Part shown: one piece after another, positions 52,339-60,809 of the stretch
Numbering within the stretch: the first letter of the stretch is position 1
Layout of the letters: each line of letters opens with the position of its first letter
Assembly (NCBI GenBank): GCA_015057455.1
Contig: SVEH01000001.1
Coordinates: 124,001-188,000, forward strand
DNA: 64,000 nucleotides
From: Lachnospiraceae bacterium
GTDB lineage: Bacteria; Bacillota; Clostridia; Lachnospirales; Lachnospiraceae
Direction: 5' to 3'
Made by a program: the position numbers and the translations under genes
The notes under the pieces: generated by a model
What the model was told of the DNA's origin: nothing
Database searches by the model: none
What the model saw: only the letters and a program-made list of their open reading frames with translations

Positions 52339-53856
52339 TCATCTACTTTTTTCTTTATTCTCACTGTTATTATAATCACATTTAAAATTTATATTTTTTC
52401 CTATTTGTTTCTCTTCCTTATCCTGTACAACATTCTCCTCTCTACCTTCTTCATTTTTAACAATATTATCTTTTATAAGTTCCTTAGCTATTCTTAACTC
52501 CCTTCTATTATTTGTCTCAATCTCTCTTATCTTAGCAATCTCATTCTTATAATATGCTTTAATATTCTCAACCTCACTATACGAATAACCTTGCTCCTTC
52601 AAACTAGTTTCTAACTCTATCCATCTTCTATGTTCATCTTCAAAATTCTTATCCCCACCTTCATAACATCTTTCACATACTTCTATATCTTTCATCTCCT
52701 CATATATAGCAAATAATTCATTATACTTTGCCCTTGCCTTATATATCTTAGACTTATTTGTAATTACCATCTTCTTGTCATCTAATAGATTCTCATTAAC
52801 AGCTATCAAATCATCAATTGTATGTATATTATGTCTAACTAGAAACAAATACTGTTGTTGGTACTTATGCATCTTCTTTATCTCGTCCTTATACTTCCAT
52901 GCCTGACTATATTGTTTCTTCTTAAGTTTTCCTATACGATACAGTTTTGCATAATATTTTATTTGAAGATTGCTTAGTTTTGTCCTTTTAACTCTTTTAA
53001 CTTTGCAGTAAACTATTTTTCCCACATCATGCTTTGGACCATAACTATTAGCTATATCTTCATTAATTATTCTTGTTCTTATAGAATCTTCTGTATAATC
53101 ATCACCTAAAGTTTTACACCTTTTAAACCTTTGCATTCCTGGAGGCTTTATAGCAAGATACTTACCTTCTCCATTAGTATTCTTAACTTCATAACCTTTA
53201 TCAATAAGCATATCAATAAATCCTTCATATGATGCAGCTTGAATAATACAAGCATCTATGTCTCTTTTTATCATATCTGACCATACAACTTTAACTTCTT
53301 TTTCTTCTTTCCATTTTTCATATCTAACACTATTATCTATTTTTTCTTTACCACTTTCTTCTCTTCCTTCCTCTATGTCTATAGTTGATAAGTTATATTC
53401 CTTACATAATCTATTAGTTATTGGTTGAATATATTTAAACCAATCTCCTTTCTCATATCTATACTTTTTACCTGTCCTAAATGAAACACTATTAAATACT
53501 ACATGTGAATGAATATGATCTGTATTATCATGAACTGCATATACTAACTCATAGTCATTGCCTAAATATTCTTCTGCAAATCTTCTTGTTATTTCAAATA
53601 CAGTATCTGCATCTGTTTCTCCATCTTTAAATGATAATATTATGTGATAACCTTGGCGTTTATTATTCTTACCAAATAACTTTTTAGTTTCTTGCATCTG
53701 CTCATAAGCATAATCAACTATACAATTAATTCCTGATACTAATCTTCCTTTCTGTGTTTTTTCTGGATCTATAATATAATTTATAGTTGATTTTAAATGT
53801 CTTCCATGAAAACTTGTCCCACAATCTTTCATATGTAGTATTTTACTTACTGCCAT
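52339..53856 (-). CDS. MOBP-type relaxase
   Basis: Nicks oriT and pilots the strand during transfer. Residues 1-160 are the relaxase domain: HGRHLKSTINYIIDP, QGYHIILSFKDGETD, and the metal-binding HDNTDHIHSHVVFNSV motif. The catalytic Tyr is likely one of those in NYIIDP or DYAYEQ. The rest (160-505) is charged, with coiled coils (about 310-480), and probably contacts MobC and the coupling protein. It overlaps mobC by 10 bp. Length is normal for Firmicute MOBP relaxases. Confidence 0.9.
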   Translation of the reverse strand: MAVSKILHMKDCGTSFHGRHLKSTINYIIDPEKTQKGRLVSGINCIVDYAYEQMQETKKLFGKNNKRQGYHIILSFKDGETDADTVFEITRRFAEEYLGNDYELVYAVHDNTDHIHSHVVFNSVSFRTGKKYRYEKGDWFKYIQPITNRLCKEYNLSTIDIEEGREESGKEKIDNSVRYEKWKEEKEVKVVWSDMIKRDIDACIIQAASYEGFIDMLIDKGYEVKNTNGEGKYLAIKPPGMQRFKRCKTLGDDYTEDSIRTRIINEDIANSYGPKHDVGKIVYCKVKRVKRTKLSNLQIKYYAKLYRIGKLKKKQYSQAWKYKDEIKKMHKYQQQYLFLVRHNIHTIDDLIAVNENLLDDKKMVITNKSKIYKARAKYNELFAIYEEMKDIEVCERCYEGGDKNFEDEHRRWIELETSLKEQGYSYSEVENIKAYYKNEIAKIREIETNNRRELRIAKELIKDNIVKNEEGREENVVQDKEEKQIGKNINFKCDYNNSENKEKSR

Positions 53857-54173
53857 TTTTCTGTAACCTCTTTTACAGCTTTAGTTATTGATTTTAAATA
53901 CGATATAAGTCGTAACTTATCATCGGTAGAGTAAAAATCACAATTATGGTTATATACTATCTGATTTATGTTTACTCCTATTCTATTTATTTCATTTATT
54001 AATTCCTTACATAATCCTCTAAGTTTTGGATAATCTTTAGGTTTTTGACTAATCATTAATCTAAGATACTCTGCTTCACTCATATTAGCTTCTTTTGACT
54101 TATATGCTAACATCTGCGCTTGCTCTGGTGTTAATCTTAATGTTTTTCTCACACTATAATTCTTATCTGACAT
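53847..54173 (-). CDS. MobC-type relaxosome accessory protein
   Basis: 108 residues with a ribbon-helix-helix start (YSVRKTLRLTPEQAQMLAYK, ANMSEAEYLRLMI) and the MobC signature INRIGVNINQIVYNHN. It bends and marks oriT for the relaxase. GGAGGAGTATT precedes the ATG. The adjacent upstream DNA holds the oriT-like repeats it would bind. Confidence 0.85.
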   Translation of the reverse strand: MSDKNYSVRKTLRLTPEQAQMLAYKSKEANMSEAEYLRLMISQKPKDYPKLRGLCKELINEINRIGVNINQIVYNHNCDFYSTDDKLRLISYLKSITKAVKEVTEKWQ

Positions 54174-54215
54174 AATACTCCTCCATTTCTCCCTCTCACA
54201 ATTCTTCTTGATTTA

Positions 54216-54293
54216 CCCTAGGGGTACATGGCAAGATACGCATTTAAGACGTCACCTTCTTAAATGCTACTTGTTAGGGGCATAATCCCCTAA
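54216..54293. other. Candidate oriT (origin of transfer)
   Basis: Directly upstream of mobC and the relaxase there are a palindrome CCCTAGGG (54216-54223), a perfect 9-bp inverted repeat GCATTTAAG / CTTAAATGC (54240-54267), and TTAGGGG-CATAAT-CCCCTAA (54274-54293). This location and set of repeats are typical of oriT. The nick site cannot be set from sequence alone. Confidence 0.6.
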
Positions 54294-54316
54294 ACCCCCT
54301 CTTATAATTATTTTGT

Positions 54317-54513
54317 CTGTCAAAACCGGTACCATTTTTTATTAATACTGTCAAATACGGTACCAATAATTAAAACTGCTATCGCTAATCGGTACCACTT
54401 TTTCAGACAAAAATCATATATTTATATATGGACTGTCAAATGTGCAACCCATTTTCTCATATACAGTCAAATGCGGTACCAACATAACATTTTAGCTGTC
54501 ATATCTGGTACCA
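54317..54513. repeat. Iteron array CTGTCAAATnnGGTACCA, 31-bp spacing
   Basis: Six copies of an 18-bp repeat start at 54317, 54348, 54379 (degenerate), 54433 (degenerate), 54464 and 54496. The steps of 31-32 bp are three helical turns, with one 54-bp step. Five contain the palindrome GGTACC. It may bind MobC, a replication initiator or the ParR-like protein. No gene lies in 54174-54532. Confidence 0.7.
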
Positions 54514-54532
54514 CATTTAGACTAATATATAT

Positions 54533-55076
54533 TTATCTAGACTTTTCTTCTGCTACTAACTGTGTGCTAAATTCTAAGTCTTTATAATCTTTCTTTAGAT
54601 ATACATATGGATTATTTAATATATCTTTTTTCTTAAAACTAAAGTATTTAGTATTATCACCTCCAACAATTATATGATCTAAAATAGGTATGCCGACTAA
54701 GTCGCATACCTGGATTAATTTATCTGTAAGCATTGTGTCTACAGATGATGGTTTTAATGAACCGCTAGGGATGGTTATGTATTAGCATTATCTTAGCTGC
54801 ATTAGATAATATGCTTGTCTTAAGGATTTCTCTTGGATGTGCTATAGTCTGGTCTAATGCTCCTACACTTACAAAACTACAGTTAATTGGTGTTCCATCT
54901 GTCTTTAGATTAATTACTCCTAATACTTCTCTATCAAGTTCACACATATATTCTCCCATAAGGTCCACTGCATCTTCTGGTTTCATAATTGGATGTTCTG
55001 AAATAATAGGAGCATCTTTTACTAATCTAATAGAGACAACATCCATCTTATAAGGATTATTCTCTTTTTCTTTCAT
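54533..55076 (-). pseudogene. RadC-like JAB-domain gene with a frameshift in the metal-binding motif
   Basis: The first part (start taken at 55076, behind AAGGAGCGTGAGT) reads ISEHPIMKPEDAVDLM, REVLGVINLKTDGTP, KTSILSNAAKIMLIHNHP and then stops. One extra C shifts the frame; removing it gives HNHPSGSLKPSSVD and continues MLTDKLIQVCDLVGIPILDH to the end. RadC-like proteins of mobile elements have this HxHPSGxxxPS..D metal site. The gene is thus broken right at its active site, unless the shift is a sequencing error or recoded. Confidence 0.75.
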
Positions 55077-55191
55077 ACTCACGCTCCTTTTCAAAATCCA
55101 CTTGAATAAAGAATTCTTCATCTTTATCATATGAATCCATAAACTTAATTAGTTCTTCCATAGTCATTGCTATACTTTTTTTACTCTCCAT
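55057..55191 (-). CDS. Small acidic protein upstream of radC-like gene (44 residues)
   Basis: GGAGGGAAGT precedes the ATG; the peptide runs MESKKSIAMTMEELIKFMDS to EYERKRE and overlaps the radC-like start by 20 bp, so translation is coupled. Very acidic and helical, with no family known. Confidence 0.5.
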   Translation of the reverse strand: MESKKSIAMTMEELIKFMDSYDKDEEFFIQVDFEKEREYERKRE

Positions 55192-55261
55192 ACTTCCCTC
55201 CATTCACTTTTAAAATAGGATGTAACTTATATACCTTAAGCCATATTTCTATATAACTTCC

Positions 55262-56263
55262 CTATCTTGAAGGACCATCTATATCATATGAACCATTTGT
55301 TTCTGCAACCATACCATCTAATCGTTTATTAGGATTATTAGATGCAAGTGATACCTGCTTTGTTTCTTTATCATAAAAGTATACTTGATTAGATAATCTA
55401 TCCTTAAGTTCTACTTGATCCATATTTATACTTTCAACCATCTCTGCTAGTTCATTTGGGTCTCCTAGTTCAGACGATATTGCTATACACTCGTGTACAC
55501 TACTTGGCATTATATAAATGTCACTTTCAAATATATTAGATAACTCTTCTAAACCTTCTTCGTATAACATTGCCGAAGCCCCATTTACACCTATTTCATT
55601 AGATATAACATACATTTGCTTCTTTGCAGGTAGAGTATTAAGCATTATTTCTGCAAGTTCACATGGCATGCCATCCTTCATCATAATGTCCATTAACACT
55701 TCTCCCATAGGTCTAACAGCTATAGGTAAAAGTTTCTTTGTATTTTCTTTTGCTGCATCAAATAATTGATTCTCTGATAATCCTAACTGCTTTGCAACAT
55801 TATCTTTAATTAATATACTTGCTAATCCTTCATCATTTCTATTTACAACCCATCTATATATTATTGATAGGTCCTGAAATTCTCTATGAGGTACATGCTC
55901 TAACATTTCCTTATTTTGCTCTGTATTGATTAGTTGAAATACTATATTATCCTTAGCATTTTCAAAGTCTAAGTCTGGGATTATTTTATCCTTTTCCTTC
56001 ACAGCTCTTACTATTACACCTGCAACATCTCTTAATATATCATCAATCTGCTCTCCATTTTTATACTGTTCATACATTGTATTTATGTATACTGTTGGTG
56101 ACACACTCATTCCACTTTCTGTAGAGCGAAAATTTATTGCATCTAATGTTTGATTTACTTTCTCAACCTTATGAGAATCCCACTCCATACTTCTATATGG
56201 TTCTGGCACATATTCCTTTAGTTGTTCTTCAACCACCTTTTTAAATTCTTGATACTCCATCAT
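55262..56263 (-). CDS. DUF5688-like protein of conjugative elements
   Basis: 333 residues. The pattern EFKKVVEEQLKEYVPE at the start, VSPTVYINTMYEQYKNGEQI, FQLINTEQNKEMLEHVPHRE and LSIIYRWVV matches DUF5688, common on Lachnospiraceae mobile elements and of unknown role. The end turns polar and disordered. GGAGGAATAT precedes the ATG. Confidence 0.75.
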   Translation of the reverse strand: MMEYQEFKKVVEEQLKEYVPEPYRSMEWDSHKVEKVNQTLDAINFRSTESGMSVSPTVYINTMYEQYKNGEQIDDILRDVAGVIVRAVKEKDKIIPDLDFENAKDNIVFQLINTEQNKEMLEHVPHREFQDLSIIYRWVVNRNDEGLASILIKDNVAKQLGLSENQLFDAAKENTKKLLPIAVRPMGEVLMDIMMKDGMPCELAEIMLNTLPAKKQMYVISNEIGVNGASAMLYEEGLEELSNIFESDIYIMPSSVHECIAISSELGDPNELAEMVESINMDQVELKDRLSNQVYFYDKETKQVSLASNNPNKRLDGMVAETNGSYDIDGPSR

Positions 56264-56280
56264 ATATTCCTCCTTATACT

Positions 56281-56405
56281 GAAGCTTTGTTTTACAAAGC
56301 GTAAGTTACGCGAGCAAAATCTCAAATTTTGCTCTGTGATAAACGAAACTTTGGGCCTCTGGCACAAATTTCTGTATGAATAAATCATCGCATCAGCATG
56401 ATTTT
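56281..56405 (+). repeat. Multi-hairpin element, copy 2
   Basis: Hairpins in order: GCTTTG/CAAAGC (56284-56300), GCGTAA/TTACGC (56299-56311), GAGCAAAAT/ATTTTGCTC (56312-56334), TTTGgGC/GCaCAAA (56350-56368) and AATCAT/ATGATT (56383-56403). Read on the opposite strand, it has the same order, spacing and flanking bases (AAATTTGTGC, GCTTC at the end) as the element at 23691, with stem bases changed in a compensating way. No gene is present in 56264-56419. Confidence 0.55.
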
Positions 56406-56419
56406 TCATACTTTCCTCC

Positions 56420-59400
56420 TTATTCTCTATTCTTTCTCTTTTTCTTCAATCTTCCACTCATATAACCTAGTAAAAATGATGATATAGTTGCTATAACTCC
56501 ATATATAAACATGTTGCTGTTATCTCCTGTCTTTGGTGTATCTATAACTGTATCTATTTTTTCTTCTACTATCTCTACTTCTATTGGATAATTTTTAAAT
56601 GTTGTTTTAAATACTAATTTTTCTTTATCAGCATTATATAAAGCATCTATTTCATATACCTCATCAGATTTTTCATAACCTTTAGGTGCTGATATTTCTT
56701 TTACATAATACTTTCCTAGTGGCAAATCAGCTTTAAATATAGCTTGTCCTTTTATATTACTTTTAGCTACTTCTACTAATTCATTTGCTTTTACTATTAT
56801 TACTCCATCACTATTTACTATGTCTTCTTTAGCATATAAACCAAAAATACCACCTTTAAGAGCTTTATTTGTGTTACCATCTACTTTGTTAATGATAACT
56901 TCAACCTTTTGTCTCTCATTGGTGATATTCATACCTGCATATACAACATCTGTATATTGATCTATATATGATACATCTGCATCAATTTTTTCTGTATTTA
57001 AAATAAATCCATCTAATGTATTTGTCTCTATTAAATAGTATTTACCAAGAGGTAATTTATCCATTATTGCTAACCCATTTTCATCACTCTCTATAGTTCC
57101 TATAAAATCATCTGCTTTATGATAAATTATATTTAAACCATCTGGGCTAACTATATCCTCTTTTGCATATACATTAAACCTAACTCCACTTAACATCTGC
57201 TGTTTATAATTAAATGTTAAATCTAGCATATTATCAACTAAAGCACTTAATACCTTATCTACACTATCTAATACTTCTCCATCTTTAGTTATTACTATTG
57301 TTCCTGTAGGAACTTCATCTTTCATAACTACCTTTTGAATCTCTGCTGTATCTTCTACTGTAAACTCTATATCTTCTGCTTTAAGATAACCAACAGGCGC
57401 TAATTCTTCTACTAATTTATATGTTTCTCCAACTATAAGTTTCTTAATTATATGTGGTTTTTTTGCCTCTGATATCCAGGTATCTACTAGCTCTCCCTCC
57501 TTATTAAACACGCTTAATCTTGCTCCACTTAGCTCTACACCACTAGTTATATCTGTCTTTGTAAATTCAAATGTAGTAGGTGTATTTTTAAATACACTAT
57601 TATATACAGTCTCCTTCTTATCCTGCCCTTCATATTCTGTTGCAAATGTTATAACTTCATCTGATGATACATATCCTTTAGGTTGCTTTGATTCTTTTAC
57701 TATATAATTGGCAAATGGATAATTTTTTATAAATTGGACTACACCTTCACTATTAGATACAGCTATTTCAAGTAATGTATCCTTTGCTACTATAACATCT
57801 CCATATATGTTACAGATATCTTCATCTGCATATAGACTAAACTCTGCTCCTTCAATAAATGAATTATCTTCTACATCTAGCTTATCTACAGACATCTTTA
57901 CCTTTTGTCTATCATTAATAAACTCTATACATTCTTTTATAACTGGTGTCTTATCATCTTTATATGAAAATGTTACTTCTTTAAGTTCATTATCAAGTGT
58001 ATATCCGTATGGTGCTTCAATCTCTACTACTTCGTATTTTCCTAATGGTATATCTTTTAATACTGCTTTTCCTTCGTCATCTGTTTCTAATGTTGCTATC
58101 AAATCCCCTTTTTTATAATAAGTTATTCTATTTCCTTTACTATCTAATTGATTATCAGCTGTATAGATATCTTCTGCTACATATATTTCATACTTAGCTC
58201 CTTTTAGTCCTCTCATTTCATAAATAAATTCTTTTTCTACTTCATCGAAACCAACTAGCACTTCACCCTTTTTTAATAAACTAAGTTCTCCTACTACTGG
58301 TTCATCTTCATACTCTACAGTGATTATTGCATCATTTGTCTCTTGATCTATTTCATAAAAAGTATTAGTATCTATGGCAACTTCTATAGTCTTATCATTT
58401 AACACATATCCATACGGTGCTGTTACTTCTTCAATTCGATAATTACCTACTTTTATATTATTTGGCAACACCAAATCTCCATCTTCATCTGTAAAAAATG
58501 TTTTATGTGTTTTCTTGGATGGATAAGTTGTAATCATTTCAACATATTTATCATTATCCATATCATATATTTTAAATTCTGCATTAGGTACTAATACTGT
58601 CTTTTTAGTATCTGCATCTTTCTTAATGATACGAAGTTTTGCACTAAATTTTCTATCTATAAACACTCTCCATGTCTGAGGTGTACTGGGATTATGTTCT
58701 GTTATATTTACTTCAAATGGTTTTATAGTCTTATAATTATGTGGTGTATCTGTCTCAACTACTATGTACGTTCCATAAGGAAGTGGGCTAGTAACTAGAT
58801 ATCCTTTATCATCTGTATAAAGCTTTGTCTCTCCATTTGCACCGATAACTACTGGCGATGAATTATTAAAGTCATAAGTTCCATCTGCTTTTTTCTTCAA
58901 TGCTGACTTTAGATATGCACTAAATCCTGCATTTTTAAGAAGCTCTGCCTCTGTATTTTCCCCATCATCACCTATCTTAATTATCTGAAAAGGTTGTTTA
59001 ATTACTTGTTCTTTAGAAGTTATACTTTTTGATACTTCTACTACAGTGTCTCCACCATACTCACACTTTACATCATATTCAGTTATATCTACTAGATAAC
59101 CTACTGATGGAGTAATTTCTTTCACATAATAATTGCCTAAATATAGTTTATCTATATACGCTTGTCCTTTATCATCTGTTGTTAATTTAGTAATTAATTC
59201 TCCTGCCTTATATATAGTTCCTGTTTCTCCATCTGGATGAACTATATCATTTCTTGCATATAAACCATATACCGCACCCTTAAGTGTTGCATCACCTTGT
59301 GGTGTAGCTTTATTCAATTCTTTATCAACTTTATTAACCGTTATCTTTGCTAATTGCTCCATATTAGATACTGAAACTGATGTAGTTTTACCTGCTTTGA

Positions 59401-60538
59401 TACTAAGCGTAGTAACTGCATCACTTACAATATAACCATTAGGAGCTGATATTTCCTTCACATAATATGTTCCTTGAACTAAGCCACTAGTCTTAACTGA
59501 TCCATCATCTGTAGTAGTTACTTTTTCTACGAACTCTGTACATTTACTATCTGAATATACGCCATAAGTTGCTCCTTTTAACGCTACTCCTGTTGTCTCA
59601 TCCTTTTTTGTAATCTTTCCATAACCAATGTTCTCTGTTTTTACCTTTATATATGACTTAACAGCTTCTACTTCTGGTTTTTCTGAGATAAACTCTTGAT
59701 AATTAGATTTATCTATAACCCAATACACACAACTTTCCACAGTCTTAACTGCGCCTACATTAGACTTAAATGTTCCTACAGTTACCGATGTATCCACAGA
59801 TGTAGTATAAATGGTTATATTATTTCCACTTTTTTCCACTTTGTATCCACTTAATGTGAAATCATAGTTTGATAAAGACTTATTACTATCAGTTAATGTA
59901 ATCTCAAATCTTTCTTTATCTTCATTCCATTTAAGTTCATATGTCTTAGCATCACTTTTATCTTTGGACGAAAAGCTAGGCACCTTAGCATTATAAGATT
60001 TATCTATCTTATCTCTTACACTTTCATAATAATCATATGAAGCAGATGCATCTGGTGCTGAATTACATATCTTTCTTGCCGCTGAATCTCCACCAGAAGT
60101 ACCAAACAAATCAGCTTCAATAATCCATACAAGAGATTGTGTTGCTATAAACTTATTGCATTGATCACTGGTTGGATATGTCTCAGAACTAGCACTAAAT
60201 CCATAATACATACACAGTTCTAGTAACTTCTCTTGCTTAGATGAAAGACTAGTCTTAGGACTACTATTACTAGCCATTGTCTGTCCTCCATCTACACTCT
60301 TTCCATAATTCATACAATAAGCAGAATTACCATCAATCATGGCATAGAATACTTCTCCATGGTCATAACCTGCTTTTAACTCACTAACTACACCCACTTT
60401 ACTAGTTGATGCATACCATAAAGATACATTTGCTTTACTACTTGCTGCAAATGAAACTGTAACCTTAGAAAAAATCATTGTAACTATAATTGCCATGGCA
60501 ACTAAACTTGCCATAAATCTTCTTAATTTAAATTTCAT
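56420..60538 (-). CDS. Cna-B/SpaA-type surface adhesin with thioester domain and sortase anchor
   Basis: About 1,372 residues. A signal peptide (RRFMASLVAMAIIVTMIFS to SFAA) leads into a thioester-type domain (NSAYCMNYGKS, CNKFIATQSLVWII) able to bind host or partner amines. About nine Cna-B/SpaA beta-domains follow, each with GATYGVY-like, KGAVYGLYA or GLKGAKYEIYV starts and Lys/Glu isopeptide patterns. The end has a sortase signal TPKTGDN, a membrane helix and RLKKKRKNRE. The start is taken at the ATG after TTAAGGAGGATTTTA. It may hold mating cells together or aid colonisation, and is carried as element cargo. Confidence 0.88.
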   Translation of the reverse strand: MKFKLRRFMASLVAMAIIVTMIFSKVTVSFAASSKANVSLWYASTSKVGVVSELKAGYDHGEVFYAMIDGNSAYCMNYGKSVDGGQTMASNSSPKTSLSSKQEKLLELCMYYGFSASSETYPTSDQCNKFIATQSLVWIIEADLFGTSGGDSAARKICNSAPDASASYDYYESVRDKIDKSYNAKVPSFSSKDKSDAKTYELKWNEDKERFEITLTDSNKSLSNYDFTLSGYKVEKSGNNITIYTTSVDTSVTVGTFKSNVGAVKTVESCVYWVIDKSNYQEFISEKPEVEAVKSYIKVKTENIGYGKITKKDETTGVALKGATYGVYSDSKCTEFVEKVTTTDDGSVKTSGLVQGTYYVKEISAPNGYIVSDAVTTLSIKAGKTTSVSVSNMEQLAKITVNKVDKELNKATPQGDATLKGAVYGLYARNDIVHPDGETGTIYKAGELITKLTTDDKGQAYIDKLYLGNYYVKEITPSVGYLVDITEYDVKCEYGGDTVVEVSKSITSKEQVIKQPFQIIKIGDDGENTEAELLKNAGFSAYLKSALKKKADGTYDFNNSSPVVIGANGETKLYTDDKGYLVTSPLPYGTYIVVETDTPHNYKTIKPFEVNITEHNPSTPQTWRVFIDRKFSAKLRIIKKDADTKKTVLVPNAEFKIYDMDNDKYVEMITTYPSKKTHKTFFTDEDGDLVLPNNIKVGNYRIEEVTAPYGYVLNDKTIEVAIDTNTFYEIDQETNDAIITVEYEDEPVVGELSLLKKGEVLVGFDEVEKEFIYEMRGLKGAKYEIYVAEDIYTADNQLDSKGNRITYYKKGDLIATLETDDEGKAVLKDIPLGKYEVVEIEAPYGYTLDNELKEVTFSYKDDKTPVIKECIEFINDRQKVKMSVDKLDVEDNSFIEGAEFSLYADEDICNIYGDVIVAKDTLLEIAVSNSEGVVQFIKNYPFANYIVKESKQPKGYVSSDEVITFATEYEGQDKKETVYNSVFKNTPTTFEFTKTDITSGVELSGARLSVFNKEGELVDTWISEAKKPHIIKKLIVGETYKLVEELAPVGYLKAEDIEFTVEDTAEIQKVVMKDEVPTGTIVITKDGEVLDSVDKVLSALVDNMLDLTFNYKQQMLSGVRFNVYAKEDIVSPDGLNIIYHKADDFIGTIESDENGLAIMDKLPLGKYYLIETNTLDGFILNTEKIDADVSYIDQYTDVVYAGMNITNERQKVEVIINKVDGNTNKALKGGIFGLYAKEDIVNSDGVIIVKANELVEVAKSNIKGQAIFKADLPLGKYYVKEISAPKGYEKSDEVYEIDALYNADKEKLVFKTTFKNYPIEVEIVEEKIDTVIDTPKTGDNSNMFIYGVIATISSFLLGYMSGRLKKKRKNRE

Positions 60539-60572
60539 TAAAATCCTCCTTAAAATATCTTTTTGTTGTACT

Positions 60573-60597
60573 AAAAAAACAGGCATATGATAGCCTG
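60573..60597 (-). terminator. Attenuator-like hairpin in the adhesin leader
   Basis: On the minus strand CAGGC / GCCTG is followed by seven T, only 35 bases before the adhesin start codon. Placed in the 5' leader, it could hold back transcription until relieved. Confidence 0.5.
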
Positions 60598-60705
60598 CTT
60601 TTAATATTTATGTGTTATTAACACTTACTTTTTATTCGTTTTGTTGGTCTATCTCTCACCCTAAACTTCATAATACTCCTTCTTTCTATTAATTTAACTA
60701 TAATT

Positions 60706-60731
60706 AAAGCTATGTTTCTCAACATAGCTTT
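60706..60731. terminator. Terminator between kinase and adhesin genes
   Basis: Perfect 11-bp stem AAAGCTATGTT / AACATAGCTTT with loop TCTC, about 80 bp beyond the kinase stop. Confidence 0.65.
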
Positions 60732-60809
60732 GTCTCTTAACATCCTAATAACTAGAATCCTCTTTTGCTCTATATCTTTATTATCAAATAAATTTATATA
60801 AATATTAAA

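Noticed and set aside
54317-54513. CRISPR array
   Set aside because: The repeats are 18 bp with about 13-bp gaps that are AT-rich and not spacer-like, and there are no cas genes; they are iterons.
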